The notes under the pieces were generated by a model. That model had not been told where the DNA came from, ran no database searches, and saw nothing but the letters and a program-made list of their open reading frames with translations. From positions 1 through 64,000 of the forward strand of contig NZ_FQXG01000004.1 in NCBI RefSeq assembly GCF_900129905.1: a stretch of 64,000 bases of DNA. Direction: 5' to 3'. The stretch is from Ferrimonas marina (GTDB lineage Bacteria; Pseudomonadota; Gammaproteobacteria; Enterobacterales; Shewanellaceae). The translations under genes and the position numbers were made by a program. This document shows, in pieces, positions 1 to 9,554 of the stretch (its first letter is position 1; each line of letters starts with the position of its first letter).

Positions 1-97
1 CCGCTCGTCGTCTCCAGGTGTCCCCAAGCATGGAAGACAGTCGAGCTTGAAGGCCGTCGCCGTGGGACGGCCCGTTAAATCCGGCTCCCGCAACCGC
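1..97 (+). repeat. decayed tRNA-fMet-like copy 1
   Basis: The stretch ends in a tRNA-like 3' tail, GTTAAATCCGGCTCCCGCAACC, which resembles the T-loop, T-stem and acceptor of the intact fMet tRNA at 43759-43835. Upstream, the expected anticodon arm is replaced by other sequence able to fold: GCTCG with CGAGC around a longer hairpin, then GGCCGTC with GACGGCC. The 3' end reads CAACCG, so CCA is missing. It is about 90 percent identical by eye to 261-356. The start may lie outside the window. I regard it as a tRNA remnant, not a working gene. Confidence 0.5.
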
Positions 98-135
98 TTC
101 TGGTCAGAAAAAAAGACACTAGGATACGATATGAA

Positions 136-208
136 TGGTTAGCTCGTCGGGCTCAGCTTTTCATAAAAGCCGCGAAGGTCGTCCCTTCAAATCCGGCTCC
201 CGCAACCA
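136..208 (+). pseudogene. degenerate tRNA-fMet copy
   Basis: GGTTAGCTCGTCGGGCTCA, then AAGGTCGTC and TTCAAATCCGGC followed by TCCCGCAACCA, match the D-arm/anticodon side, variable region and T-arm/acceptor side of tRNA-fMet. The anticodon arm is altered: GCTTTT and AAAAGC flank CAT, making a stem with a 3-base loop. No 5' acceptor strand complementary to the 3' end lies upstream. The 3' CCA and the following CACATTCCTCG are shared with the copy at 261-356. Probably a non-functional tandem relic of an initiator tRNA array. Confidence 0.55.
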
Positions 209-221
209 CATTCCTCGAAAG

Positions 222-246
222 AGCCAGCCACTGTGCTGGCTTTTTT
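222..246 (+). terminator. intrinsic terminator after tRNA-like copy
   Basis: AGCCAGC and GCTGGCT form a 7-bp stem with a 6-base loop, followed by a run of T. It would end a plus-strand transcript coming through the tRNA-like copies. Confidence 0.75.
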
Positions 247-260
247 GTGCCTGATTTTCA

Positions 261-356
261 CCACTTGTCGCCCCCAGGTGTCCCCAAGCATGGAAGACAG
301 TCGAGCTTGAAGGTCGTCGCCGTGGGCCGGCCCGTTAAATCCGGCTCCCGAAACCA
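261..356 (+). repeat. decayed tRNA-fMet-like copy 3
   Basis: Near-duplicate of 1-97 at an offset of 260 bases, ending in GGCTCCCGAAACCA. Its internal hairpins are less complementary than in copy 1, which suggests drift without selection. With 136-208 it makes three tRNA-fMet-derived elements in 360 bases. The remaining bases up to 404 hold no gene that I can see. Confidence 0.5.
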
Positions 357-404
357 CATTCCTCGCTAAGCCGGCCTCTCTCTTCCACCAAGCTGAAACC
401 TGGC

Positions 405-2453
405 CTAGCGGCTTCTCCTCTCCGGCGGTGAGGCCTTCAGTATCTCCACCATGGAAAAGTAGCGCTCTAGGTAGAGGCTCAATTGGTAAAGGGCAAAGCC
501 CCGACGATCCGCAGACGCGTCAGCCAGCAACTCCTGCAGCCAGCGCTGCTCTTGCGTCAACGGCTCGATGTCGCCCTGGCGCCCATCGATCGCCCTGATC
601 AAAGAAGCGTATGCTTGGTCAAACAGCCTACGCAGTCGACTCAGCTCCTCCTCCGACAACCGCGACTCCTTACCCAGCTGTGGTACCAGAACGTTGAGGT
701 GACCCATCGCGCCCTTGTAGATCGCTAACAAGCTACTGCTGTTGGCCGAATCGGCGTAACCAGGCTCCTGTCGCATCTGTGCCAGGCTCGCCGTCAATGC
801 GACCCCCTGTTCGTACGCCAGGCGTCGAGCTCGCGCCAGCTCCACCGTCGCAGGCTGTGCATCTGCCAACCCCTGTAACACCCGCTGCAGATAGCGATGC
901 AGTGTCGCCAGGGCCGTGCGCCTCAACTGGGCCTGACGCCCCCCCTGCCATTGCGGCCAAAGGAATCGATAAGCCAGGTAGATCAGCAAACAGCCGATGA
1001 CCGTATCCATCATTCGCGCCAGCAGCACGGTGTTGTCCGCCATGTTGATCACATCCAGGGCCAACATCAGCACCAGGGTCGCGCCCACGGTTGTCCAACC
1101 ATGATGGATCTGCACCAGGGTCAGCGTCAGTGGCAACAAACAGAGCACCAGTATTAACGACCAACTCGGTGCCAGCCCCAGTTGCAGCCAGACACCAGCC
1201 AGCGCAATCCCCCCAAGGGTGCCAAACGCCCGTTGCCAGACACGACTGCGAGTGGCCACAAAGCTGCTTTGTCGCACCATGATGATAGTACTGAGGATCC
1301 AGTAGCCGTTCTCCAGCGGCAGCTGCTCGGCGATCAGCATCGCTGCCGCCAGGATCAGGGCCAACCGGGCCGCGCCCCGTCCAACCGGACTGGACCACCG
1401 CATCATCTGTCGCCACTGCTGCCAGGGGCTGCGCTCCTCCACCGGCAGAAACTCCCTTTGGAACAGGGGGGCGGCCCGGTATGCCAGTCGGGTTATGCGC
1501 TCCGCGTTATCCGCCATATAGCGCGCCACCAGACCGCGCCGATCTGGCCCCGCATCGGCTCGCAAGGCCTGGGTGAGCTTATCCACCACCTCCGAAGGTG
1601 GCGCGCCCGAGCGCAGATCCCGCCCGGACTCCAGGTCCCGGCTCAACTGGGCCAAACGCTGGGCAATCTGTTGGGTCCAGCGGCGATACAGAGGCAAGTG
1701 TTTCGGCTCCGTCAGCACCGAACTGGCCAGCGCCGGTTCTGGTAGCGCCTGCAATCGCTCCTGCAGATCCACCGCCGCGACAAAGGCATTGCGCAGGGGG
1801 GCGATACCCGGCTGGTCCTGTACCGCCGCCAGCTGCCTGCGCGAAGATTGCAGCTGCTGGCTCAGGGCATCGTCAAAGTGTGGCGCCAGCCGCATCTGTT
1901 GCAGCTGTTCAGGCCGCTCCGCCATCAGATTACTCAGTCGGGCGTAGGTGGCCGCCAAAGATTGCCTCAGTGGCAATTGCCGCCACAGCCGGTACCACAG
2001 AGCGCTGAACAGCAGCAGCCAGAACGCCGCCAAACCAAACCCCAGCGCCAGTTGCCAGGCGGGATACAAAGACGCCGTCGCCAGACCGATCACCCCTAAG
2101 GTCAGCACTCCCATCCCCAACTTACCGGCCAGCTCCCCCCAAGCCGCGCAACTGGCCATAAAAAAGCCCAACAGGGCAAACCAAAGCGGTAACCCGTTGG
2201 GCAGATAGAGCGCGATGGTGGCGCTGAGACCCGAGCTGATGGCAAAGCCTAATACCCCAAGCAGCCCTCGGCGGCGCCAGTGTGCTGAGGGCAGGTCAAG
2301 CGAAGAGACCAGGATCCCGGGCAGCACCAGCATCGCCAGCACAACACGTTCAAGCTGGTCCAGGGTAAAACCCAGGGCCAGCGCCAGTGCCATCGCCGTG
2401 GTCAGGCGCAGGGCATTGTTGATGTGTGGGTTAAACCAGATGGCTGTGGTCAA
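405..2453 (-). CDS. FUSC-family inner-membrane protein (YccS/YhfK-like)
   Basis: A 682-residue membrane protein. Hydrophobic helices cluster near the N-terminus (about residues 15-155), a long soluble, helix-rich stretch follows (about 155-350), and a second cluster of helices lies at about 355-490, including a GYWI...RQSSFVATR-type segment typical of FUSC proteins. The family includes fusaric-acid and aromatic-acid efflux subunits (AaeB) and the uncharacterised YccS/YhfK. The substrate is unknown. The start is TTG at 2453 with AGGG five bases upstream. It lies 27 bases after the stop of ubiF on the same strand, so the two are probably co-transcribed. A metabolic link with ubiquinone synthesis is not implied. 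Confidence 0.75.
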   Translation of the reverse strand: MTTAIWFNPHINNALRLTTAMALALALGFTLDQLERVVLAMLVLPGILVSSLDLPSAHWRRRGLLGVLGFAISSGLSATIALYLPNGLPLWFALLGFFMASCAAWGELAGKLGMGVLTLGVIGLATASLYPAWQLALGFGLAAFWLLLFSALWYRLWRQLPLRQSLAATYARLSNLMAERPEQLQQMRLAPHFDDALSQQLQSSRRQLAAVQDQPGIAPLRNAFVAAVDLQERLQALPEPALASSVLTEPKHLPLYRRWTQQIAQRLAQLSRDLESGRDLRSGAPPSEVVDKLTQALRADAGPDRRGLVARYMADNAERITRLAYRAAPLFQREFLPVEERSPWQQWRQMMRWSSPVGRGAARLALILAAAMLIAEQLPLENGYWILSTIIMVRQSSFVATRSRVWQRAFGTLGGIALAGVWLQLGLAPSWSLILVLCLLPLTLTLVQIHHGWTTVGATLVLMLALDVINMADNTVLLARMMDTVIGCLLIYLAYRFLWPQWQGGRQAQLRRTALATLHRYLQRVLQGLADAQPATVELARARRLAYEQGVALTASLAQMRQEPGYADSANSSSLLAIYKGAMGHLNVLVPQLGKESRLSEEELSRLRRLFDQAYASLIRAIDGRQGDIEPLTQEQRWLQELLADASADRRGFALYQLSLYLERYFSMVEILKASPPERRSR

Positions 2454-2480
2454 AGCGTCCCTGCTGACATCGAGGTGGGA

Positions 2481-3650
2481 TTACAGACCCATAGCGTAAC
2501 GCATCACCTGATTCTTGATAGGCCCCGATCGCTGTGCCGCCATCAGACCCAGGTTGCGGACCAGTGCCAGCGGCCGGCGCTGATTGGAAAACAGGTTGTA
2601 GAACAGGTCCATGGCCGACTGCATCATCAGGTTGTCCGGTCGACGGCGACGCTGATAGCGCTGCAACACCGTGGGGCTCCACCAATCCTGCTGCTGGTCC
2701 AGCGCCTCGCCGATCACCTCGGCCAGGGCTCGGACATCCTTGAAGCCCAGGTTCACCCCCTGCCCCGCCAGCGGGTTGATGGTGTGGGCTGCATCCCCCA
2801 ACAGTACCATCCGCTGCTGGACATACTGCTGGGCGTGCTGCCGGGTCAGCGGGAACGAGGCGCAGCGCTCAATCTCAAACGCCCCCAGTCGGTCCGGGAA
2901 GTGATGCTGGATCTCCGCCGCCAGCTCCGCCGGACGCATCGCTTTGAGCTGGGCAACCCGCTCGGGGCTGTCATACCAGACCAGGCTGGCATGCTGGCCC
3001 ACCAGCGGCAGGAAGGCCCGCGGGCCGGCCGGGGTGAACTCCTGCCAGGTGATGCGCTGCTGCGGCAGTTCGGTGCGGACGTTGATCGCCAGGCAGTGAT
3101 GACGATACTGCCAGCCAGTCACCCCGATCCCCGCCGCCTGGCGTACCCGGGATTGGGCGCCGTCACAGCCAAGCATGATCTGCCCCTGCAACGTCCGATC
3201 CCCCAACAAGAGGTAGGCCCCCTGCTCGTCCTGCCAGAACTTCGAGGGAGCCTGCCCGGTCATTAGGCTGATGCTGGGATGCTGAGCCACCCCATCCCAC
3301 AGCGCCAACTGAACCACCCGGTTCTCAACAATGTGGCCCAGGTGGCTGTGACCCAGCTCTTCGGCCTTGAAATCCACCTCACTGCGCTGCCACTCCCAGG
3401 TAGCCAGGGTGTCGTAAGGCGCAGCTCGACGGGCCAACACTCCAGGCCAGGCCCCCAACTCTGCCAGCAACTGCTCTGAGGCGGCACTGATGGCACTGAC
3501 CCGCAGATCCATAGGTTGGTCAGCCTCAAACGAGGCCGGAGTCTGGGCTTCCACCAAGCCCACGGAGAGGCCTCGTTGGGCCAGGGCACAAGCGGCTGCA
3601 GCGCCGACCATGCCGGCACCGACGATCAGCACATCATACTTCTCTGTCAT
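2481..3650 (-). CDS. ubiF: 3-demethoxyubiquinol 3-hydroxylase (UbiF)
   Basis: FAD-dependent monooxygenase of the UbiH/UbiF/VisC family, 389 residues (E. coli UbiF has 391). The N-terminal dinucleotide-binding motif VGAGMVG is at about residues 10-16 and the C-terminal GDAAH...NPLAGQG FAD motif is present. The family hydroxylates the ubiquinone ring during aerobic coenzyme Q synthesis at the inner face of the membrane. UbiF is preferred over its paralogues because the gene is divergent from miaB, as in E. coli. The ATG at 3650 gives the N-terminus MTEKYDVLIVG; a longer in-frame extension lacks family similarity and is not used. Confidence 0.85.
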   Translation of the reverse strand: MTEKYDVLIVGAGMVGAAAACALAQRGLSVGLVEAQTPASFEADQPMDLRVSAISAASEQLLAELGAWPGVLARRAAPYDTLATWEWQRSEVDFKAEELGHSHLGHIVENRVVQLALWDGVAQHPSISLMTGQAPSKFWQDEQGAYLLLGDRTLQGQIMLGCDGAQSRVRQAAGIGVTGWQYRHHCLAINVRTELPQQRITWQEFTPAGPRAFLPLVGQHASLVWYDSPERVAQLKAMRPAELAAEIQHHFPDRLGAFEIERCASFPLTRQHAQQYVQQRMVLLGDAAHTINPLAGQGVNLGFKDVRALAEVIGEALDQQQDWWSPTVLQRYQRRRRPDNLMMQSAMDLFYNLFSNQRRPLALVRNLGLMAAQRSGPIKNQVMRYAMGL

Positions 3651-3914
3651 AGCGATCAATCGTCTCGTTTTTCCTGATGCCAGTGTACGGCAAAGAGGCT
3701 CTTGCTTCATGCTCATGGAGCCCAATAGCAACGAAATCGAGCATCTATTCGATACGACATCGCGCTCGACTTTGTCCCACATCTGAGCCAGTTAGCTCGC
3801 ATGCTCAGGCAAAGCCCCGGCGGATACCGGCGCAACGCTGGTCAGCAGCGCGCTTCGGCGCTAAAATGTGCCGCTAATTTTTTCCTGGCCTGTAACTTTG
3901 AGCGACGCTGATTG

Positions 3915-5345
3915 ATGAGCAAGAAACTGCACATTAAGACCTGGGGCTGCCAGATGAACGAGTACGATTCCGCCAAGATGGCCGATCTGCTCGACGCCTT
4001 TGGTAACTACACCCTCACCGAGGAAGCAGAAGAAGCCGACGTGCTGCTGCTGAACACCTGCTCCATCCGAGAGAAAGCCCAAGAGAAGGTATTCCACCAA
4101 CTCGGTCGTTGGCGCCCCCTCAAGGAAGCCAACCCCAAGCTGGTGATCGGCGTGGGCGGCTGTGTGGCCTCCCAGGAAGGGGACGCCATCCGTGAGCGTG
4201 CCCCCTTTGTCGACATCGTGTTCGGCCCCCAGACCCTGCACCGCCTGCCGGAGATGATCGGCAAGGTGCAAAGCGGTGAGAAGGGCGTGGTTGACGTCTC
4301 CTTCCCGGAGATCGAGAAGTTCGACCGCCTGCCGGAGCCCCGTGCCGAGGGCGCCACCGCCTTTGTCTCCATCATGGAAGGCTGCAACAAGTACTGCTCC
4401 TTCTGCGTGGTGCCCTACACCCGCGGCGAAGAGGTCAGCCGCCCGCTGGACGACGTCCTCTACGAGATTGCCCAACTGGCTGACCAGGGTGTCCGCGAGA
4501 TCAACCTGCTGGGTCAGAACGTCAACGCTTACCGTGGCGAAACCCACGACGGTGAGCTGTGCCATTTCGGTGATCTGCTGCGCTTCGTTGCCGCCATCGA
4601 CGGCATCGACCGCCTGCGCTTCACCACCAGCCACCCGGTGGAGTTTACCCAGGACATCATCGATGCCTACGCCGATGTACCGGAGCTGGTCGACTTCCTG
4701 CACCTGCCGGTACAAAGCGGCTCTGACCGTATCCTGACCATGATGAAGCGCAACCACACCGCGCTGGAGTTCAAGTCGATCATCCGCCGCCTGCGCAAGG
4801 TGCGTCCGGAGATCCACATCAGCTCCGACTTCATCGTTGGCTTCCCCAACGAGACCGATCAGGACTTCGAAGACACCATGAACCTGATCCGCGAGATCGA
4901 CTTCGATCAGAGCTTCTCCTTCATCTACAGCCCTCGCCCGGGTACGCCGGCGGCGGACATGCCGGACGACGTCGAGGAGGAGACCAAGAAGCAGCGTCTC
5001 TACATCCTGCAGGAGCGCATCAACCAGCAGGCGATGCAGTTCAGCCGTCGCATGCAGGGCAGCGTCCAACGCATCCTGGTGGAAGGCACCTCCCGCAAGA
5101 ACGTGATGGAGCTGCGAGGTCGCACCGAGAACAACCGGGTGGTCAACTTCGAAGGCCAGCCGGAGCTGATCGGCAGCTTTGTCGATGTGGAGATCACCGA
5201 AGTGCTGCCTCACTCTCTGCGTGGTAATCTTATCCGTACCGAGGATGAGATGGATCTGCGCCGCGAGTTGCGCCCCTCCGACATCCTGAAAAAGCGGCCC
5301 AACAACCAGCTCGATGAGCTGGGTGTGGCCACCTTCCAGCCTTAA
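3915..5345 (+). CDS. miaB: tRNA-2-methylthio-N6-dimethylallyladenosine synthase MiaB
   Basis: Radical-SAM methylthiotransferase of 476 residues that adds the ms2 group to i6A37 of tRNAs reading codons that begin with U. All six cluster-binding cysteines are visible: C12, C49 and C83 for the auxiliary cluster, and C157, C161 and C164 (GCNKYCSFC) for the SAM cluster, the same positions as in E. coli. A C-terminal TRAM region follows. ATG at 3915 is preferred over the in-frame TTG one codon upstream because it gives the canonical [15 protein letters not shown] start. It leads the conserved miaB-phoH-ybeY-corC-lnt gene order. Confidence 0.96.
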   Translation: MSKKLHIKTWGCQMNEYDSAKMADLLDAFGNYTLTEEAEEADVLLLNTCSIREKAQEKVFHQLGRWRPLKEANPKLVIGVGGCVASQEGDAIRERAPFVDIVFGPQTLHRLPEMIGKVQSGEKGVVDVSFPEIEKFDRLPEPRAEGATAFVSIMEGCNKYCSFCVVPYTRGEEVSRPLDDVLYEIAQLADQGVREINLLGQNVNAYRGETHDGELCHFGDLLRFVAAIDGIDRLRFTTSHPVEFTQDIIDAYADVPELVDFLHLPVQSGSDRILTMMKRNHTALEFKSIIRRLRKVRPEIHISSDFIVGFPNETDQDFEDTMNLIREIDFDQSFSFIYSPRPGTPAADMPDDVEEETKKQRLYILQERINQQAMQFSRRMQGSVQRILVEGTSRKNVMELRGRTENNRVVNFEGQPELIGSFVDVEITEVLPHSLRGNLIRTEDEMDLRRELRPSDILKKRPNNQLDELGVATFQP

Positions 5346-5395
5346 ATAGGTACGAGGACGGGCAAAGCCCTGCTAGGCTCAAGGCCATAGCCACC

Positions 5396-5424
5396 GTTGC
5401 TTGGGGTACCCCTCCCCAGGCAAC
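5396..5424 (+). other. strong hairpin between miaB and phoH
   Basis: GTTGC...TGGGG pairs with CCCCA...GCAAC across a 7-base loop with one mismatch. No T-run follows, so it is not a classic terminator. It may be an mRNA-stabilising or processing structure separating miaB from the downstream genes. Confidence 0.4.
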
Positions 5425-5466
5425 GTGCCCCTGGCAGCCCAATGCCCAAAAACCTAAGGAAAGAGA

Positions 5467-6555
5467 TTGAGTAGCAAACTGCTGACCCTCGAGGTCTACC
5501 TGGAGCCGGCCCAGAACCAACGTCTGGCGGCACTCTGTGGGCCTTTTGACGACAATCTGAAACAGATCGAACGCCGACTTGGTGTCGAGATCAGTTACCA
5601 CAACAACCACTTCACCGTGGTTGGCCAGGCCATTCAGGCCAACAGCGCCATCGAGCTGTTGAAATCCCTTTATGTAGAAACCGCCGCCGTCAAAGGCAAG
5701 ATGCCGGACCTGGAACCGGAAGCCGTGCACCTGGCGATCCAGGAGGCGGTGGCACTGGAAGCGGAAGACACCAGCGCCATGGGTGACGAGGTGTTCCTAA
5801 AGACCAAGCGTGGCGTGCTCAAGCCCCGCAACCCCAACCAGGCCCAGTACATCCGCAACATCATCGCCCACGACATCTGCTTCGGTGTCGGTCCGGCCGG
5901 TACCGGCAAGACCTACCTGGCGGTGGCTGCAGCGGTGGATGCCCTGGAGCGCCAGGAGATCCGCCGCATCCTGCTGACCCGTCCGGCGGTGGAAGCCGGT
6001 GAAAAGCTCGGCTTCCTGCCCGGTGATCTGAGTCAGAAGGTTGACCCCTACCTGCGCCCGCTGTACGACGCCCTGTTTGAGATGCTCGGCTTCGAGCGGG
6101 TTGAGCGCCTGATTGAGCGCAACGTCATCGAGGTGGCCCCACTGGCCTACATGCGCGGCCGTACCCTCAATGACGCCTTCATCATCCTCGATGAGAGCCA
6201 GAACACCACGGTGGAGCAGATGAAGATGTTCCTGACCCGCATCGGCTTTAACAGCCGCGCGGTGATCACAGGTGACATCACCCAGGTCGACCTGCCCCGG
6301 GGCACCCGCTCCGGCTTGCGTCACGCCATCGAGGTGCTGCGTGACGTCGACTCCATCAGCTTCAACTTCTTCCAATCCTCCGACGTGGTCCGCCACCCGG
6401 TGGTGGCCCGTGTGGTCGAGGCCTACGAGAGCTTTGAGCGCGCCGAACAGGCCAAGAAGGCCCAGAAAGAGCGCGAGCGCCGCGCTGAGCGTGAGGCCCT
6501 GGCGGCGGGTCAGCCTCTGCCGGTACCGCCCTCGGCGGAGTCCAACCATGAGTAA
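5467..6555 (+). CDS. ybeZ: PhoH family ATPase (YbeZ)
   Basis: A 362-residue PhoH-like NTPase. Walker A GPAGTGKT and Walker [12 protein letters not shown] are both seen, preceded by an N-terminal region of about 130 residues and followed by a charged tail rich in Lys, Arg and Glu. YbeZ works with the endoribonuclease YbeY in rRNA and ribosome quality processes; the exact role is unsettled. The start is TTG at 5467 with AAGGA six bases upstream. Its last 8 bases overlap ybeY, which indicates translational coupling. Confidence 0.92.
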   Translation: MSSKLLTLEVYLEPAQNQRLAALCGPFDDNLKQIERRLGVEISYHNNHFTVVGQAIQANSAIELLKSLYVETAAVKGKMPDLEPEAVHLAIQEAVALEAEDTSAMGDEVFLKTKRGVLKPRNPNQAQYIRNIIAHDICFGVGPAGTGKTYLAVAAAVDALERQEIRRILLTRPAVEAGEKLGFLPGDLSQKVDPYLRPLYDALFEMLGFERVERLIERNVIEVAPLAYMRGRTLNDAFIILDESQNTTVEQMKMFLTRIGFNSRAVITGDITQVDLPRGTRSGLRHAIEVLRDVDSISFNFFQSSDVVRHPVVARVVEAYESFERAEQAKKAQKERERRAEREALAAGQPLPVPPSAESNHE

Positions 6556-7003
6556 CGACCTGGATTTGCAGCTGGCCATCGAGGCTGACAACCTGCCCAG
6601 CGAAGCCCAGTTTCAACGCTGGGTGGATACCGCCCTGGCCAGCCACCAAGCCGACAGCGAGCTGACCATCCGGGTCTGCAGCACCGAGGAGAGCCAGCAG
6701 CTCAACCGCGACTACCGTGGCAAGGACAAACCCACCAACGTCCTCTCCTTTCCGTTCGAGGCCCCACCCGGTATCACCCTGCCCCTGCTGGGGGATCTGG
6801 TGATCTGCGCCGAGGTGGTTGAGCAAGAGGCACAGCAACAGCAAAAAGCGCCGATGGATCATTGGGCTCACATGGTGATCCACGGCTGTTTGCATCTGCT
6901 AGGCTACGATCATATCGAGGATAACGAGGCCGAGCAGATGGAAGCGCTGGAGCGCCAGCTGCTGGCCCAACTGGACATTGCCGATCCCTATCAAGAGCGG
7001 TAA
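6548..7003 (+). CDS. ybeY: endoribonuclease YbeY
   Basis: A 151-residue zinc-dependent endoribonuclease of the UPF0054 family (E. coli 155). It acts in 16S rRNA 3'-end maturation and in late 70S quality control. The signature H-x3-H-x5-H is present as H112, H116 and H122 in [11 protein letters not shown]. The ATG at 6548 lies within the end of ybeZ. Longer in-frame extensions upstream run through ybeZ in another frame and are rejected. Confidence 0.95.
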   Translation: MSNDLDLQLAIEADNLPSEAQFQRWVDTALASHQADSELTIRVCSTEESQQLNRDYRGKDKPTNVLSFPFEAPPGITLPLLGDLVICAEVVEQEAQQQQKAPMDHWAHMVIHGCLHLLGYDHIEDNEAEQMEALERQLLAQLDIADPYQER

Positions 7004-7036
7004 TCTGACCCTGTGTCCCCAACCCAAAGAGAAACC

Positions 7037-7918
7037 ATGAACGACGACCAACCTCCGTCGAGTCACGCCAAGCAAAAGCCCGGCCTGCTCGAACGATTGA
7101 GCCAACTGTTCGCGGCCGAGCCGCAAAACCGCCAAGACCTGGTAGAGGTGATCCAGGACGCCGAAGAGCGTCAGCTGATCGATGCCGACACCAAGGAGAT
7201 GATCAACGGGGTGCTGGATGTCGCCGAACTGAAGGTTCGCGATCTGATGATCCCCCGCTCCCAGATCATCGCCATTGAAAAGAATCAGACCGTGGAGGAG
7301 TTCCTCCCGGTGGTGATCGAATCCGCCCACAGCCGCTTCCCGGTGATCGACCGCGATAAGGACCACATCGAGGGGATCCTGCTGGCCAAGGATCTGCTGG
7401 CCTGGGGCTTTAATGGCCACACCGAGCTGACCCTGGATAAGGTGCTGCGTCCTGCGGTGGTGGTGCCCGAGAGCAAGCGGGTCGATGTGCTGCTCAAGGA
7501 GTTCCGCTCCGAGCGCTACCACATGGCCATCGTGGTGGACGAGTACGGCGGCGTCTCTGGCTTGATCACCATCGAGGACATCCTCGAAGCGATCGTCGGT
7601 GACATCGAAGACGAGACCGATCTGGAAGAGGATTGCCAGGCCCACATCCGCCGCATCAGCCGGCAGGTCTGGTCCGTGGCGGCACTGACCCCCATCGAGG
7701 AGTTCAACGAACACTTCGAGAGCCACTTCTCCGACGACGAATACGACACCGTCGGTGGCCTGATCAGCCACGCCTTCGGCCACCTGCCGGAGCGCGGCGA
7801 GTCCATCGAGCTCGAGGGCTTCGAGTTCAAGGTGGTCAGCTCCGACACCCGCCGCCTGGTTCAGCTCCAGGTCAGGGCCATCAGTAATCAAGCGTACAAG
7901 GACCCGTCCGCGGCGTGA
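7037..7918 (+). CDS. corC: CorC/YbeX CBS-domain protein
   Basis: A 293-residue cytoplasmic protein (E. coli YbeX 292). It has two CBS domains, roughly residues 60-190, with a HSRFPVIDRDKDHIEGIL-type motif, and a C-terminal CorC/HlyC transporter-associated domain with AVVVDEYGG-like and SDDEYDTVGG segments. The family is linked to magnesium and cobalt efflux and to ribosome maintenance. ATG at 7037, with AGAGA upstream, is preferred to the GTG at 7013. The stop overlaps the lnt start (GTGA), so lnt is translationally coupled. Confidence 0.92.
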   Translation: MNDDQPPSSHAKQKPGLLERLSQLFAAEPQNRQDLVEVIQDAEERQLIDADTKEMINGVLDVAELKVRDLMIPRSQIIAIEKNQTVEEFLPVVIESAHSRFPVIDRDKDHIEGILLAKDLLAWGFNGHTELTLDKVLRPAVVVPESKRVDVLLKEFRSERYHMAIVVDEYGGVSGLITIEDILEAIVGDIEDETDLEEDCQAHIRRISRQVWSVAALTPIEEFNEHFESHFSDDEYDTVGGLISHAFGHLPERGESIELEGFEFKVVSSDTRRLVQLQVRAISNQAYKDPSAA

Positions 7919-9459
7919 AATCACTCAATCTAACAGCGGGGCTCAGCCCCGCTTTTCGTAGCCAGGCCCTGTGGCGGCCACTGCTTGCCTTTGGCCTGGG
8001 CGGTCTCGCCCACCTGGCCTTTGCCCCCTGCGACATCTGGTGGCTGCTGCCCCTGGCCCTGGCCGGCCTGATGCAACTGGTGGAGCGGCGCAGCCCCCGC
8101 CAGGCGGGCTGGATCGGCCTAAGCTGGGGCTTTGGCCTGTTTGCCTTTGGCATCCGCTGGGTCCACGTCAGCATCGACAATTTCGGTGGCATGCCACTGC
8201 TGTTCTCGCTGCTGCTGATGGCCCTGCTGTGCCTCTACCTGGCCATCTACCCTGCCCTGGCGCTCTACGCCCTCAATCGCTGGTTTAGCCAATCCTCCCT
8301 CAGCCGCTGGCTCGCCTTCCCGGCCCTCTGGTTGCTTACCGAGGTAGCCCGGGGCTGGATGCTGACCGGCTTCCCCTGGCTCTGGTCCGGCTACAGCCAA
8401 CTCGAAGGCCCTCTCAGTGCCCTGCTGCCCATCGTCGGTGTACTTGGCACCGGCTTGGTGATCAGCGCCCTGGCGGCGGCCCTGCCGTCGTTGCTGCAGC
8501 GACGCTGGGGATACCTGAGTGTCCCCGTTGTGGTCGTACTGATGACTTTGCTTGCCTCCCTGTACCAGCCCATCTCCGCCACCGGTAAACAGGTGGATGT
8601 CGCCCTGGTGCAGGGGGATATCCCGCAAAGCCTGAAATGGGAGCCGGAGAATCTCTGGCCCACCCTGGTCAAGTACCAGGATCTGAGCCGCCCCCATTTC
8701 GATGCCGATCTGATCATCTGGCCGGAAGCTGCCATCCCGGCGCCCGAGCACCTGGTGCGGGAGTTTCTGTTCCAGCTGGACTGGGGGCTGAGCGAAGCCG
8801 ATGCGGGCCTGATCACTGGCCTTATCAGCATGGACACCCAGAAGAACTTCTATAACTCCCTGATGGTGCTGGGAGAGGATCCCAATGGTCCGCCCATGAA
8901 CCCCAGCCAACCCGGTCGCTACCACAAGCACCAGTTGCTGCCCATCGGCGAGTTTGTGCCCTTAGAGGACCTGCTGCGTCCGCTGGCCCCCTTCTTCAAC
9001 CTGCCGATGTCCTCGTTTCAGCGCGGCGACGCGCTGCAGCCCAACCTGCTGGCCGGCGGTGTGACCCTGGCTCCGGCCATCTGCTACGAAATCGCCTTCC
9101 CGGAGTTGGTGCGCCAGAACACCCACGAAGATACCGATCTGCTGCTGACCGTCTCCAATGACGCCTGGTTTGGCGACTCCATCGGCCCGATTCAGCACAT
9201 GGCCATCGCCCAGGCCCGGGCGCTGGAGCTGGGCCGGCCGCTGCTGCGGGTCACCAACAATGGCATCACCGCGGTGGTGGATCACCAGGGCCGGATCACC
9301 GAGCAGCTGCCCCAGTTCACCACCGGGGTGCTGCGTGCCCCGGTCGAGCTGGTCGAAGGCCGTACCCTGTTCGCCCAGTGGGGGCAGCGCTGGCTCTACC
9401 TGCTTGCTATCGCCATGCTGCTATTGGCCGTTGGCCTGGGCCGTCGAGCCCAGCACTAG
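7915..9459 (+). CDS. lnt: apolipoprotein N-acyltransferase
   Basis: A 514-residue inner-membrane enzyme (E. coli 512) that adds the third acyl chain to lipoproteins at the periplasmic face. About six hydrophobic segments occupy residues 15-220, then a carbon-nitrogen hydrolase domain follows. The catalytic triad is recognisable as Glu in WPEAAIPAPE, Lys in the YHKHQLLPIGEF region and Cys in PAICYEIAFPE. One further transmembrane helix lies at the C-terminus. The start is GTG at 7915, overlapping the corC stop. Confidence 0.95.
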   Translation: MKSLNLTAGLSPAFRSQALWRPLLAFGLGGLAHLAFAPCDIWWLLPLALAGLMQLVERRSPRQAGWIGLSWGFGLFAFGIRWVHVSIDNFGGMPLLFSLLLMALLCLYLAIYPALALYALNRWFSQSSLSRWLAFPALWLLTEVARGWMLTGFPWLWSGYSQLEGPLSALLPIVGVLGTGLVISALAAALPSLLQRRWGYLSVPVVVVLMTLLASLYQPISATGKQVDVALVQGDIPQSLKWEPENLWPTLVKYQDLSRPHFDADLIIWPEAAIPAPEHLVREFLFQLDWGLSEADAGLITGLISMDTQKNFYNSLMVLGEDPNGPPMNPSQPGRYHKHQLLPIGEFVPLEDLLRPLAPFFNLPMSSFQRGDALQPNLLAGGVTLAPAICYEIAFPELVRQNTHEDTDLLLTVSNDAWFGDSIGPIQHMAIAQARALELGRPLLRVTNNGITAVVDHQGRITEQLPQFTTGVLRAPVELVEGRTLFAQWGQRWLYLLAIAMLLLAVGLGRRAQH

Positions 9460-9497
9460 CCTGGCACTCAAAGGCGCGAACCAAAACGCAGAACAAA

Positions 9498-9530
9498 GAA
9501 GGCAGCCCATGGGCTGCCTTCTCGTTTCTT
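9498..9530. terminator. bidirectional terminator
   Basis: GAAGGCAGCCCA and TGGGCTGCCTTC form a perfect 24-base palindrome, with T-rich sequence on the lnt side and TTTGTT on the opposite strand. It can serve lnt and the convergent gene at 9555-9953. Confidence 0.75.
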
Positions 9531-9554
9531 AGAGCTGAATCCGCTTCTCCCAGG

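Noticed and set aside
1-97. A selenocysteine tRNA, because of CGTCGTCTCC and a long variable-arm-like hairpin
   Set aside because: No TCA anticodon loop and no acceptor pairing in the visible sequence; the 3' tail fits tRNA-fMet better.
3861-5213. Long open frame on the minus strand opposite miaB
   Set aside because: It is the antisense of a clear MiaB frame, with His/Val/Leu-rich low-complexity composition typical of shadow frames in GC-rich genes.
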